DNA from: Cryobacterium soli
GTDB lineage: Bacteria > Actinomycetota > Actinomycetes > Actinomycetales > Microbacteriaceae
NCBI RefSeq assembly: GCF_003611035.1
Contig: NZ_CP030033.1
Coordinates: 806,001-870,000, forward strand
DNA: 64,000 nucleotides
Direction: 5' to 3'
In this document: one piece after another, positions 26,573 to 35,954 of the stretch
Layout: every line of letters begins with the position of its first letter
Position numbering within the stretch: the stretch's first letter is position 1
Made by a program: the position numbers and the translations under genes
The notes under the pieces: model-generated
Told to the model about the DNA's origin: nothing
Databases searched by the model: none
The model's input: the letters and a program-made list of their open reading frames with translations, nothing else

Positions 26573-29295
26573 CCCGGCAACGCGTCCGCTCCGCCGCCGG
26601 AACCGGCGGCGACCGGGTCAGACGTGAGATCGGCGCGGTCGGGGCGTCGGCCCTGCTTGTTCTCCGGCGGGTCCGCACCGACCTGGTCGCTGTCGCGGGA
26701 ATCGCCGGCCTTATCGCCATCACCGCTGTGTTGGCCATGGCGGTCCCGTCACACATCGACACGACACTCGATCGCGCCGCCCGGGAGGCGGTCGCGGCCG
26801 CTGGAGCAGACGCGGACCTGCGGCTGCTCGCCACGACCGGAAACGCGGCGGGAGACAATCCGACCACCGCGGAGCGATTGCTCGAATTCTCGACCGAGGT
26901 TCCCGACCTGTTGCCGACGACGCTCTCCGAGGTGGTGTCGCAGCTGAGCGTCGGCATCCTCGGTCCCGAAGTGGCCGGGCAGAGCATGGTCGGCACCGCG
27001 CGAGTGCGGATCGGTGTTCTCGATCCGGCCGCCACATCTCAGGTCCAGGTGGTCAGCGGCGAACTGCCGCCAGCGGGCACCGACCCCATCCAGACCGTGG
27101 ATCGCTTGCCGGTCGTCATATCGTCGGCTGCGGCCGACGCGACGGCGTTCGCCGTCGGCGACAGCTTCACCGTCGGCGAGGCATCGTCAGACGAGGACAT
27201 CCTGCTCACGGTCGTCGCGGTGGTCGATACGGCCGACCCCTCGGCCCAGGCGTGGACCGACCTGCCCGGGCTCTTCGACCCGCAGGCGTTGACCTCCCAG
27301 GGGGTGCACACAGGCGAGAGGTTCACCGTTCTCACCGATGCCGCAGGGTTCGACCGGGTCTCGGCGCGTTTCCCCGAAACCGCGGTCGGCACCTTGCGGA
27401 CGTCGTTCGATGCCTCCCGATTCGATCTTCAACGTTTCGAACGCGTACGAGAGAGCATCGACGCTCTTGAGACGTCGTCGGCGAGCCTCACCGAAGGCTC
27501 CCCGGTCAGCGTTGCGGTGTCTAGTGACTATGAGCGGGCGTTGGAGTCGTTCCCGGCAGCCGCCGCGGCCGCGCGGGCCCAACTATCGACGCTCGCGGCG
27601 GGCCTGCTCGGTGTGGCGGTTCTGGTCACGGTTCTCGCCAGCACCGCTGTGACGCGCCGCCGGCAGTTCGAGATTGCACTCCTGCGCTCGCGCGGAGCGT
27701 CGCTCTCGCTCATCGTGAGTCACGCGGCGGCCGAGTCCATCGCGGTGACGCTGCTCGGCACGGGCCTCGGTGTCGCGGTGGCTGCCATGCTCGGCTTTCA
27801 CGCCGGCTCCCCGCTGCTGCTGGCTGTCGCCGCCGGCATCTTCGCAGTCACCCCGGTGGCGGGCGCTTGGAGCGACGCTCTCGGCGCACCGTCGGCCCGA
27901 CGCGCCGGCGCTCTTCGTGTAGCCGGCGTATCGGCGCTGCTCGCCACCGCGGTCACCGCAGTGGTGGCGCTGCGCTCGGGCGCCGGCGGGCTCGGCGGCG
28001 ACATCGACCCGCTGTCCCTTGCCGCTCCGGTGCTCTGCGCCGGGGTCGTGGCGCTGGCCCTGGCGCCGCTGCCCACGCTGGTGCTGCGGTTCACCTCGGC
28101 CCTCACCGCTCGCACGCGCGGACCCGCCACGCTCCTCGCCGGCGCGAGCGCACGGGATGGTCGCGCACTCGTGACGCTCGTCGCCCTGACGCTCGCCGTG
28201 AGCGTCGCGGTGACATCGCTCGTGCTCCTGCACACCGTGGCCTCCGGTCAGGAGTCAGCGTCGTGGCGGTCGGTCGGCGCAGACGTTCGCGTCGAGGGGG
28301 CGCCGGATCCGGCCGCGCTCGTACGTGAGTTCACCGACGCCGGCGCAACGGCAGCGGCCGTCACCTACCGCCAAGGTGTGCAGTTGAAGGGCCGCACGGC
28401 AACAACCAGCGCGACCCTGCTCGCCGTCGACGACGACTATGCCGCCCTGCTCTCCGCGCTGCCCGGTACCCAGCCGAGCACGGACGCCCTGTCGGTGCGG
28501 CAGCTGCTGGGCGCGGCCGGCGGCGGGATCCAGGACCCGCTGCCCGTTCTCGCCGACCGGCGTCTGGCCGCTCTGGCCGGCGATGACGGTGCGACTTTCG
28601 ACATCAACGGCGTTCTCGTGCCGGTGACCGTGATCGGCGCGTTCACCGCGACCGAGCCGACGGCAGTGGTCGACCGAACACGTCTCGACGCGTACCTCGC
28701 CGCGAATGTCGACCCCTCGGCGCCCGCCGGGACTTCCACCCAGCCGGTGCCACCGGAAACTGTGCTGGCAATCGGCAGCGGTGCCAGGCCGGCGGCGGGA
28801 TCGGTCGATGAGGCGGATGAGGTCGTTCTGCGCAGCGACGTGGTCGCCCAGCTCCGCGGCGGCGTGCTCGTCGCCGGCGTCGCCTCGGCCACCACCCTGT
28901 CACTCCTCGGCACCGTGCTGCTGGCGCTGCTCGCCCTCCTCACCACCACGGTCATCGGCGTGCGGCGCCGAGGCCGGGTCCTCGCCCTGCTCGGCGCGCT
29001 CGGCGTGCCCAAACGCGCGGGCATCGCTCTCGCCATCGGCGAGCTCGCACCGCTCGTGGTGAGCGGTGTGGTGGGCGGATGCCTCGCGTCCGCCGTGGTG
29101 CTGACCCTGGCGGGCGGCGCCTTCGGCTCTGACCTCCTGGCCGGCGGTGACGCTCCCCTGACGGTTGCAGCATGGCTGCCGCTCGCGGTGGCGGGGGCCG
29201 CGACGGTAGCCCTCGGACTGGCCGTGGCCATCGATACACCACTCTCGCGCCGGGTCAGAACGGCCGACATCCTGCGAACAGGGGAAGACACATGA
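26569..29295 (+). CDS. FtsX-like ABC transporter permease, second subunit
   Basis: Membrane permease of 908 residues, paralogous in layout to the preceding gene. It has an N-terminal helix (VAVAGIAGLIAITAVLAMAV), a large extracellular domain, FtsX helices from about residue 345, and a C-terminal module with the RRRGRVLALLGALGVP coupling loop. The ATG at 26569 overlaps the preceding stop by four bases (ATGA), and its own stop overlaps the next gene the same way. Two permeases plus two ATPases suggest a heteromeric MacB-like or lipoprotein or peptide export system; cargo is unknown. Confidence 0.9.
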   Translation: MTRQRVRSAAGTGGDRVRREIGAVGASALLVLRRVRTDLVAVAGIAGLIAITAVLAMAVPSHIDTTLDRAAREAVAAAGADADLRLLATTGNAAGDNPTTAERLLEFSTEVPDLLPTTLSEVVSQLSVGILGPEVAGQSMVGTARVRIGVLDPAATSQVQVVSGELPPAGTDPIQTVDRLPVVISSAAADATAFAVGDSFTVGEASSDEDILLTVVAVVDTADPSAQAWTDLPGLFDPQALTSQGVHTGERFTVLTDAAGFDRVSARFPETAVGTLRTSFDASRFDLQRFERVRESIDALETSSASLTEGSPVSVAVSSDYERALESFPAAAAAARAQLSTLAAGLLGVAVLVTVLASTAVTRRRQFEIALLRSRGASLSLIVSHAAAESIAVTLLGTGLGVAVAAMLGFHAGSPLLLAVAAGIFAVTPVAGAWSDALGAPSARRAGALRVAGVSALLATAVTAVVALRSGAGGLGGDIDPLSLAAPVLCAGVVALALAPLPTLVLRFTSALTARTRGPATLLAGASARDGRALVTLVALTLAVSVAVTSLVLLHTVASGQESASWRSVGADVRVEGAPDPAALVREFTDAGATAAAVTYRQGVQLKGRTATTSATLLAVDDDYAALLSALPGTQPSTDALSVRQLLGAAGGGIQDPLPVLADRRLAALAGDDGATFDINGVLVPVTVIGAFTATEPTAVVDRTRLDAYLAANVDPSAPAGTSTQPVPPETVLAIGSGARPAAGSVDEADEVVLRSDVVAQLRGGVLVAGVASATTLSLLGTVLLALLALLTTTVIGVRRRGRVLALLGALGVPKRAGIALAIGELAPLVVSGVVGGCLASAVVLTLAGGAFGSDLLAGGDAPLTVAAWLPLAVAGAATVALGLAVAIDTPLSRRVRTADILRTGEDT

Positions 29296-30233
29296 CGCTC
29301 ACCAGCGCACTCTCTCACGGCAAAGCAGTCGAGTACGGGGCGGGAGCACTCATCGCCTGCGACTCCGTGGTGCGGGTCTTCCGTGGCGGCGGCGTCGAAG
29401 TGCAGGCTCTGCAAGGCCTGGACCTTCTCGTGCAGGAGGGTGACATGCTCGCCATCGTCGGCGCGTCAGGGTCGGGCAAATCCACGCTGCTCGGCATCCT
29501 GTCCGGGCTCGACGTGCCGACGGCCGGGAGCGCTCGCGTAGCGGGACACGATCTCACCACAATGCGAGGTGAGGAGCTCGTGCGATACCGCCGCTCGACA
29601 GTGGGATTCGTGCGGCAGCAGTCGTCACGCAACCTGCTGCCCAACCTCACCGCCAGGGAGAACGTCGCTCTTCCCCTGGCGCTGGCCGGCGCGGGGAAGC
29701 GCGAACGCGCGGGGAAAGCCGCCGAACTGCTGGGCGCCATGGGCCTGGCGGACCGAGCCGAACGACGACCGGCGCAGCTGTCCGGGGGCGAGCAGCAGCG
29801 CGTGTCGATCGCCGTCGCGCTGGCCGGCTCTCCTCAGGTGCTGCTCGCGGACGAGCCCACCGGCCAGCTCGACGCCCGCACCGGCGACGAGGTCTTCGCT
29901 GCCCTCCGCGCCGTCAACGAGGCTTTCGGCTGCACGGTGGTGATCGTCACCCACGACGCCACCGTGGCCGGCCAGGTGAGGCGGGCCGTGGCCATCCGCG
30001 ACGGCCGGATCTCCTCCGAAACACTGCGGCGAGACGAGCTGGATGCGGAGGGAGTCGCGACCTCGTCGGAGGAAGAGTTCGCGGTGCTCGATCGTGTCGG
30101 CCGGTTGCAGATACCGAACGAGTTCCGGCATGCCCTGAGCCTCAACGACCGGGTGCGGCTCACGCTCGAGAGCGACCATGTCGGGGTGTGGCCCCAACAC
30201 AGTGCCGCCACGGATGCGGAGGAGGGCCGGTGA
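29292..30233 (+). CDS. ABC transporter ATPase with C-terminal AbrB-like extension
   Basis: ATPase subunit of 313 residues. Walker A GASGSGKST (57-65), signature LSGGEQQR (163-170), Walker B LLADEPTG and the switch histidine in VTHD are intact. After residue 250 comes an extra segment, AVLDRVGRLQIPNEFRHALS followed by LNDRVRLTLESDHVGVWP, which resembles a SpoVT/AbrB swapped-hairpin unit (GRxxIPxEFRxALxLxxxV). Such tails are unusual in LolD/MacB-type ATPases. The start ATG 29292 overlaps the permease stop (ATGA). Confidence 0.92.
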   Translation: MTLTSALSHGKAVEYGAGALIACDSVVRVFRGGGVEVQALQGLDLLVQEGDMLAIVGASGSGKSTLLGILSGLDVPTAGSARVAGHDLTTMRGEELVRYRRSTVGFVRQQSSRNLLPNLTARENVALPLALAGAGKRERAGKAAELLGAMGLADRAERRPAQLSGGEQQRVSIAVALAGSPQVLLADEPTGQLDARTGDEVFAALRAVNEAFGCTVVIVTHDATVAGQVRRAVAIRDGRISSETLRRDELDAEGVATSSEEEFAVLDRVGRLQIPNEFRHALSLNDRVRLTLESDHVGVWPQHSAATDAEEGR

Positions 30234-30922
30234 ACGACGTGCTCGTGGTCGAGAACCTCACCCGCACTTTCCGCACGTCGGCCGGGGACGTGACCGCCCT
30301 CCGGGACGTGTCCTTCCGCGTCCCACGTGGACAGATTGTCGCGCTGTCGGGTCGGTCCGGATCGGGGAAGACGACCCTGCTGAACTGTGTCAGCGGTCTC
30401 GATGTGCCCACTTCCGGCTCCGTGCTTCTCGACGGGCAACCGGTGACCGGGCTCGGCGAGGCGGCCCGCACAGCGATGCGCCGTGACTCGATGGCGTTCG
30501 TCTTCCAGACCTTCGGCCTACTCCCCCACCTGTCGATCGCGGAGAACGTGGGGCTGCCGCTGCGGCTGCGGCGCGAGGACCCCGATCGTCGGGAAGAGCG
30601 GGTGGCTCATCTGCTCGATCTGGTGGGGCTGGGCGGCCGGGGCCGGTCCAGGCCCGATCAGCTCTCCGGCGGACAGCAACAGCGTGTGGCCATCGCCCGG
30701 GCACTGGCCAATTCGCCGCGGCTGCTGATCGCCGATGAACCCACCGGTCAACTCGATGCGCAGACCGGAGTCGCGATCATGGATCTCATTCGGGCCGTGG
30801 TGCACGCCGAGTCGGCCACGGCGCTCATCGCCACCCACGACCAGGCCGTGCAGGGCGCGGCTGACCGCATCCTGCACATCACGGACGGCGCGCTCAGCCG
30901 CGTCGGCCGCCACACGGCGTAG
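30230..30922 (+). CDS. ABC transporter ATPase, LolD/MacB type
   Basis: ATPase subunit of 230 residues with Walker A GRSGSGKTT (41-49), signature LSGGQQQR, Walker B LIADEPTG and switch HD in ATHDQ. The start is GTG 30230, overlapping the previous stop (GTGA) and preceded by GGAGG; a longer reading from 30188 lies within the previous gene. It lacks the AbrB-like tail of its neighbour. It probably pairs with that ATPase to power the two FtsX permeases. Confidence 0.93.
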   Translation: MNDVLVVENLTRTFRTSAGDVTALRDVSFRVPRGQIVALSGRSGSGKTTLLNCVSGLDVPTSGSVLLDGQPVTGLGEAARTAMRRDSMAFVFQTFGLLPHLSIAENVGLPLRLRREDPDRREERVAHLLDLVGLGGRGRSRPDQLSGGQQQRVAIARALANSPRLLIADEPTGQLDAQTGVAIMDLIRAVVHAESATALIATHDQAVQGAADRILHITDGALSRVGRHTA

Positions 30923-30926
30923 CCCA

Positions 30927-30955
30927 CTCCGTAGCGAGGCACGTCGTTCACGGAG
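30927..30955. terminator. Weak hairpin between convergent genes
   Basis: CTCCGT (30927-30932) pairs with ACGGAG (30950-30955) in the 35-base gap between the ABC exporter genes and the XRE-cupin gene. It could serve as a two-way terminator, but a six-pair stem is marginal. Confidence 0.3.
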
Positions 30956-30957
30956 CC

Positions 30958-31563
30958 TCAGCGGTCGGGAGGGGTGCTCACCCAGACAGCCACACACGAT
31001 TCGTCATAGGGGTTGACGTACCAGTGCGGAACTGTGGAGGCGTAGGTGATCGAATCACCGGCCTCCAAGACATGGCGTTCTCCGTCAAGGTAGATGTCGA
31101 TCATTCCGGAGATGACGAGGCCGAACTCTTCCCCGCCGTGCTGGAACGGCGCGGAACTCGTGTTGTGCCCGGGAGGGCTCACGATCCATTGGGCCTCGAG
31201 GAGGCCGCTCCGGTCCGGGGTGAGCAGCTCGTGAATGGCCTCACCGACGGACTCACGGGTGACGCCTTTCAGGTTGCGCCGTGCGGCAGCACGTACAACC
31301 GGCGATGACGGTTCGTCATGGCCCATGAAGAAGCGGCCAACCGGGATCTCAAGGCCGTGAGCCAGTTGCGCGAGCGTTGTGAACGACGGGTTCGCCTTGC
31401 CCCGTTCGATCTGGCTGACGATGGCGGGACTCAGGCCGGCGGTCTCGGCCAGCTGCGCCAGAGTCAGGCCTTTCTCTTTGCGCAAGGAATGCACCAGGAC
31501 ACCGACAGTCGCCAGGAGTCCGTTCAGAGAAGCTGGTGTCACCCCCGCTTTGACTTCGGACAT
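30958..31563 (-). CDS. XRE-family regulator with cupin sensor domain
   Basis: Regulator of 201 residues: an XRE helix-turn-helix (LTLAQLAETAGLSPAIVSQI, about 34-53) joined to a C-terminal cupin barrel (QHGGEEFGLVISGMIDIYLD, about 138-157) that likely binds a small acid or metal. Start ATG 31563 follows GGGAGG; upstream residues in the same frame have no ribosome site. It lies just downstream of, and on the same strand as, the catabolic operon ending at 31655 and is its most likely regulator. Confidence 0.9.
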   Translation of the reverse strand: MSEVKAGVTPASLNGLLATVGVLVHSLRKEKGLTLAQLAETAGLSPAIVSQIERGKANPSFTTLAQLAHGLEIPVGRFFMGHDEPSSPVVRAAARRNLKGVTRESVGEAIHELLTPDRSGLLEAQWIVSPPGHNTSSAPFQHGGEEFGLVISGMIDIYLDGERHVLEAGDSITYASTVPHWYVNPYDESCVAVWVSTPPDR

Positions 31564-31654
31564 CGGCCCTCCCGTGTCGGATGAAGAGTGCCAAGGTGTC
31601 ACTGTCTGCCCGGCCACCCAGATTTTTACCTTCGTGAATTATTTTAGTGCATCG

Positions 31655-31993
31655 TCACCGTGCGGCTTTTGCTTCGTTCAGCCTGGGAGCCACAGCTGCG
31701 ATGAGGTGGTGATCCAGGCCGGTGTTGCCCAGCGGGGCGGCGCCCTGCGGAGAGCCCAGTTCGCTGAAGAACTCGACGTTGGCCACCGTATATCCGGCCC
31801 ATTCATCCGGCACGTCGTCAACGTAGAAGATGGCCTCGACGGGGCAGACCGGATCGCACGCCCCACAATCAACGCATTCCCCCGGGTGGATGTACAGGGA
31901 CCGCTCCCCCTCGTAGATGCAATCGACCGGACAGGCCTCAATGCAGGCTTTGTCCTTGACGTCCACACAGGGCTGAGCGATCACGAAGGTCAT
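31655..31993 (-). CDS. Seven-iron ferredoxin (FdxA type)
   Basis: Small electron carrier, 112 residues. Cysteines at 9, 17, 21, 25 and 40, 43, 46, 50 supply a [3Fe-4S] and a [4Fe-4S] cluster (CVDVKDKACIEACPVDCIYE and ECVDCGACDPVCP). The C-terminal tail is normal for the actinobacterial form. It is the last enzyme gene of the operon, nine bases after the aldehyde dehydrogenase. It may take electrons from the flavin oxidoreductase or the dehydrogenase, since no oxygenase is present nearby. Confidence 0.92.
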   Translation of the reverse strand: MTFVIAQPCVDVKDKACIEACPVDCIYEGERSLYIHPGECVDCGACDPVCPVEAIFYVDDVPDEWAGYTVANVEFFSELGSPQGAAPLGNTGLDHHLIAAVAPRLNEAKAAR

Positions 31994-32002
31994 GACGGCG
32001 AA

Positions 32003-33436
32003 TCACACTCCGGTGTAGACGGTCTTGCCCCAGGTGAAGAAGTCCAGCGCCGTGCGGCCCTGTTCCCTGAACGTGTTCGTCGAGGAGTCTTTGACTCCGC
32101 CGAACGGCACGTTGAGGTCCAGGCCGGCGGTCGGACGGTTGATCTTGATGACGCCGGCCTGCGCACGCTGGGCGAAGTCGGTGGAGCGGGCGAGGCTGTC
32201 GGTGCAGATCCCGGCAGTGAGACCGTAACGCGAGTCGTTGATGGCGGCGAGGCCGGATTCGTAGTCCGGAACCTCCAGGGCGGCGATGACCGGGCCGAAG
32301 ATTTCGTCGCGCACGGCGGGATCATCGTGGGCGATATCCGTGAGCACGGTCGGGGTGAAGTGCAGCCCGTTGTTGGCGGGGGCGCCGTGCAGGGCGGTCG
32401 CTCCGCGCCCCAGCGCATCCCGCACGGCACTCTCGTTCTGGTCCAGCTGGCTGTCACTGACCACGACACCCATCGTGGTTGCGGTGTCGAGGCCGTCGCC
32501 GGGCGAGTAACCCCCGGCTTGGGCCACGAGCTCTTCCAGGAACGCGGAGCGGATGCCCGGGGTGACGTACACCCGCGACGTGGCCGTGCAGGCCTGCCCC
32601 GTGAGCGCGAAGCCGCCGGCGGCGACAACCTGGGCGGCCTTGCGCGGGTCGGCGTCATCCAGAACGAGCACGCCGTTCTTGCCGCCCATTTCGAGCTGCA
32701 CGCGGGCGCGGCGCTCGCTCATGACCTGGTGCAGGCCAAGGCCGACGGCCGTGGATCCGGTGAAGGACAACCCGGCGACACGCCTGTCGCGGGCCAGCGC
32801 CGCACCGATCGTGCGTCCCTTACCGTGCACGATGTTGAGCACGCCGGCGGGCAGGCCAGCGTCTGCCAACGCCCTGGCGAGGTGAGTGGCCGACATCGGC
32901 GTCAATTCGGCCGGCTTGAGCACGACGGTGTTGCCGCTGATCAGGGCGGGGGCGGTCTTCCAGGCGGGAATGGCGATCGGGAAGTTCCACGGCGTGATCA
33001 GCCCGATCACGCCGAGGGCCTCACGGCGGGTGTAGATCGAGGTGTTCGGCAGCCCGCTGGGCAAGACGTCCCCCGTCGGCGCCCAGCCGAGCGATCCGAA
33101 GAAGCGAAGCACGTCGATGGCGCGGGTCACCTCGCCCATGGCCTCGGCGATGGTCTTGCCCTCCTCCCGCACGAGATCCTCGGCAACGGCGCGTTTGCGC
33201 TCCTGCAACAGAGTGCCGGCGGTGATCAGGATGGCGCCGCGGGCGGGCAGCGGCATGGCGGCCCAAGCGGTCTGCGCCGATTCGGCGGCGGCGATGGCGT
33301 CGTCAAGGTCCTGCAGGGTTCCGCTCGGCGAGACGACCGCGACCTGACCGGGTCGTGCGGGGTTCATTCGGTGAATGTCGCTTCCGCCGAGCCATTCGCC
33401 GTTGATCAGGTTCTGGGCAATTGCTGTGCTGTTCAT
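32003..33436 (-). CDS. Aldehyde dehydrogenase (semialdehyde type)
   Basis: NAD(P)-dependent oxidation of an aldehyde to an acid, 477 residues, full length. The catalytic Cys283 (GQACTATSR), base Glu249 (LEMGGKN) and Asn151 (PWNFP) are present. The overall pattern is closest to the 2-oxoglutarate semialdehyde / succinate semialdehyde group, by motif impression only. A DapA-family lyase is encoded two genes upstream; such pairs often convert keto-acid aldehydes to TCA-cycle acids. Confidence 0.9.
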   Translation of the reverse strand: MNSTAIAQNLINGEWLGGSDIHRMNPARPGQVAVVSPSGTLQDLDDAIAAAESAQTAWAAMPLPARGAILITAGTLLQERKRAVAEDLVREEGKTIAEAMGEVTRAIDVLRFFGSLGWAPTGDVLPSGLPNTSIYTRREALGVIGLITPWNFPIAIPAWKTAPALISGNTVVLKPAELTPMSATHLARALADAGLPAGVLNIVHGKGRTIGAALARDRRVAGLSFTGSTAVGLGLHQVMSERRARVQLEMGGKNGVLVLDDADPRKAAQVVAAGGFALTGQACTATSRVYVTPGIRSAFLEELVAQAGGYSPGDGLDTATTMGVVVSDSQLDQNESAVRDALGRGATALHGAPANNGLHFTPTVLTDIAHDDPAVRDEIFGPVIAALEVPDYESGLAAINDSRYGLTAGICTDSLARSTDFAQRAQAGVIKINRPTAGLDLNVPFGGVKDSSTNTFREQGRTALDFFTWGKTVYTGV

Positions 33437-33460
33437 GGTGCTTCCTTCTGGTGTCGATGA

Positions 33461-34234
33461 CTAGAGGCTGCGAATCAGGCCGCCGTCGCAGCGCAGGGCC
33501 ACGCCGGTGATGTACGAGGCCGGTCCGCTGCAGAGAAACGCTGCCGCGGCGCCGAACTCGGCCGGGTCGCCGTAGCGACGCGCGGGGATGCTGCTGCGTG
33601 ATTCCTGTTGGATCGCGTCGATGGTGGTGCCGCGCCGTTTGGCCGCGGCGAGATCGAGTTCACCGACACGGTCGGTTTGTATCCGGCCGGGCAGGAGCAT
33701 GTTCACGGTCACCTCGTCCAGGGCCACTTCGGCCGCGAGAGTCTTGAGGTAGCCGGCGAGCGCCGCCCGGCCGATGTTGGAGACAGCCAGGTTGGGCAGC
33801 GGGGCGACGACGCCGCTCGATCCGAGTGCGAGGATGCGCCCCCACCGCCGGGAGCGCATGCCGGGCAGCGCCCGGCTCACCAGGGCGTGTTGCGGCTTGA
33901 CCAGCAGGTCGAAGGCCGACCCGATATCGTCGCTGCTCAACGCCGCCGCCGCCCCCGGTTTAGGTCCTGGCCCGTTCAGCACCAGGATGTCGATCGGGCC
34001 GAAGGCGTTCACCGCCCCGTTGAATGCCGCGTCGATACCTGCCTCTGTGCCGAGGTCGGCTGCGATGCCCACGGCGTGCGGCAGGGTCCCCGCGATGTCC
34101 CTGGCGCGGTCCGCACGTCGGCCGGTGATCACGACGTTCGCACCCTCGGCCGCCAGCGCGGTTGCCACGGCGAGGCCGAGGCCGCCGGTGGAGGCGGCGA
34201 TGAGGGCGGTCTTTCCCGTTAGCTTGAGATCCAT
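33461..34234 (-). CDS. Short-chain dehydrogenase-like protein lacking the catalytic Tyr and Lys
   Basis: SDR fold of 257 residues with the cofactor motif STGGLG (15-20) and a C-terminal CDGG. The serine position is kept (GSSG, 138-141), but where YxxxK is expected the sequence is SNIGR (152-156). This divergent FabG-like subgroup is known but its chemistry is unclear; it may be a non-redox enzyme or a scaffold. The ATG overlaps the lyase stop (TGATG), so translation is coupled. Confidence 0.85.
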   Translation of the reverse strand: MDLKLTGKTALIAASTGGLGLAVATALAAEGANVVITGRRADRARDIAGTLPHAVGIAADLGTEAGIDAAFNGAVNAFGPIDILVLNGPGPKPGAAAALSSDDIGSAFDLLVKPQHALVSRALPGMRSRRWGRILALGSSGVVAPLPNLAVSNIGRAALAGYLKTLAAEVALDEVTVNMLLPGRIQTDRVGELDLAAAKRRGTTIDAIQQESRSSIPARRYGDPAEFGAAAAFLCSGPASYITGVALRCDGGLIRSL

Positions 34235-35160
34235 CAGTTCCTCCCGGGATATGCGGTGGCGGCTTCGCGCAGGTGAATGAGCATCGACTCGCGCAGGCTC
34301 TCCGGATACTCGGCGGCAGGGGGCCGCACACCGGATTCCTTGATCAGCCCGCGCTGGCGAAAGCACTCCTTGCGCAGGGCCAGGGCGATCGTGGGCTGCT
34401 GCTCGAAGTTGATCAGCGGCAGGGCCGGCAGCAGAGCGTCGCGCGCCGCCTCGTACCCCGAGTCCGTCCACGCGGTCACACAGGCGATGAGGGCCTCCGG
34501 GTAGGAGAATCCCGTCATCGCCCCGGCGGCGCCGGACAGCAGCTCGTCGAGTAGCCCCTGACCGCCCAAACCGCCGAAGACTGGAATGTCCAGAGCCGCG
34601 GTGAGGGTGGCGATGGCCACCGGGGTCGGGGGCGCCTCGGCTTTGAGGGCAATCACGAACGGGCAGGACGTGGCCACCGAGATCAGCGCCGGTGTCGGGA
34701 TGGCCACCCCGCTGGCACGGGGATAGTCCTGCAGGACGATGAAGGCGCCGGTGGCCTCATGGATGGCCTGCAGGTGCCGGGCGACGACTCGAGGGTTCGG
34801 GGAATTGACCTGCACCATCACCGCGACGATTCGGTCGCCGGCCGCTGACTGCGCGGCCGCCACCTCCTCGATCGCCGGCTGGGTGGCCAAGGCGGAGATG
34901 CCGACGACAAGAGGGAGGGTCGTGGATTCCGTCACGATCTCGAGCACGAGCTCTCGCTCCGCCGCGGCGAGCGCGGCAGCTTCGCCGAAGACTCCGAGCA
35001 CGGTCAGCCCGGTCGCGCCGATGGCTTCATAGTGCTCGGCCAGCAGAGCGAGACTGTCCACGTCCACGTCGAAGGTGCTGCCCTGCAATGGCGTCGCGAG
35101 CACGCCCCAGACGCCGGAGGCGAGGGTGCGGGGCACCGGCGCGACCTGCTGCCCGGTCAC
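34234..35160 (-). CDS. DapA-family (class I) lyase/dehydratase
   Basis: Schiff-base TIM-barrel enzyme of 308 residues. Lys173 (ALKAEAP) is positioned as the Schiff-base lysine and Tyr146 (LQDYP) as the proton relay. The family includes keto-acid aldolases and dehydratases (KDG aldolase, 5-keto-4-deoxyglucarate dehydratase, NanA). The start is GTG 35160, overlapping the crotonase stop (GTGA). It could cleave or dehydrate a 2-keto acid formed by the preceding enzymes. It is not the lysine-pathway DapA, judged by context. Confidence 0.85.
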   Translation of the reverse strand: MTGQQVAPVPRTLASGVWGVLATPLQGSTFDVDVDSLALLAEHYEAIGATGLTVLGVFGEAAALAAAERELVLEIVTESTTLPLVVGISALATQPAIEEVAAAQSAAGDRIVAVMVQVNSPNPRVVARHLQAIHEATGAFIVLQDYPRASGVAIPTPALISVATSCPFVIALKAEAPPTPVAIATLTAALDIPVFGGLGGQGLLDELLSGAAGAMTGFSYPEALIACVTAWTDSGYEAARDALLPALPLINFEQQPTIALALRKECFRQRGLIKESGVRPPAAEYPESLRESMLIHLREAATAYPGRN

Positions 35161-35954
35161 TTGCCGGGCCAAACGGGTCGCCGCTTCTCTTGGAACGCCA
35201 GAACACCTTCGGCCGAGTCGCTGCTGTCGAGGGCCTCCATCAGGGCGGGCAGCCGAACCCGGCGGGCGTCCTGAGCGGAGAGGTGCATGGTCTGGGTCAC
35301 CATCTGCTTCACAGCCCGCACAGACGTGGGGGCGCAGGCGAGGATCTGCTGGACCCAACGGTCGACTGCCGCGTCCAGTTCGGCGGCGGGTATCACCTCG
35401 TTGACCAGACCCAGCGCCGCCATTTCGGTGGCCGGGGCCCTGCGCCCGGTGAGGAGCAGCCCCATGGCCTGCGTGTAGGGGATTTTGCGCACGAGTTGGC
35501 TGATTCCGCCGTCGAGGGCCAGGCGTCCCACCCGCGGTTCGGTCAGGCCGAACTGGGCGGATTCGGCCGCGACGACGATGTCGGCGCCGAGCACCATCTC
35601 CATGCCGCCGCCGAGCGCATAACCGTTGACGCGAACGATGACGGGGACATCCAGGGTGGTGCGCAGGCTGAGACCGCCGAAGCCGTTCGGGTCGAGGTCG
35701 GCCCAGTACTGCAGGCCGGTCTTGTCCACCGCTGCGGCCGACATGTCGGCACCGACGCAGAAGGCGCGGTCCCCGGCGCCGGTCAACACGACGACGCGGA
35801 TGTCGCGGTCGTTCTCGATCTGGTCCCAGATCTCGTTCAGCCGGTGCGTGGTGGCCTCGTCGACGGCGTTCATCACCTGCGGGCGGTTGATGGTCACGGT
35901 GGCGACGTGGTCAACGATGCTCAGAACCACCTCGTCTTCCAGCACCACGCTCAT
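35157..35954 (-). CDS. Enoyl-CoA hydratase/isomerase family protein
   Basis: Crotonase fold, 265 residues, full length. The oxyanion-hole segment FCVGADMSA and the region GGGMEMVLGADIVVAAESAQ with its glutamate are present, as is LTEPRVGRLALDGG. It should act on the CoA ester made by the CoA-transferase encoded just upstream. Its start overlaps the transferase stop (ATGA). Hydration versus isomerisation cannot be told. Confidence 0.92.
   Translation of the reverse strand: MSVVLEDEVVLSIVDHVATVTINRPQVMNAVDEATTHRLNEIWDQIENDRDIRVVVLTGAGDRAFCVGADMSAAAVDKTGLQYWADLDPNGFGGLSLRTTLDVPVIVRVNGYALGGGMEMVLGADIVVAAESAQFGLTEPRVGRLALDGGISQLVRKIPYTQAMGLLLTGRRAPATEMAALGLVNEVIPAAELDAAVDRWVQQILACAPTSVRAVKQMVTQTMHLSAQDARRVRLPALMEALDSSDSAEGVLAFQEKRRPVWPGK

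Noticed and set aside
34234..35160. Assigning this gene as lysine-biosynthesis dapA
   Set aside because: It sits inside a catabolic operon with a CoA-transferase, crotonase and aldehyde dehydrogenase, and a second family member is equally out of place; only the fold is certain.
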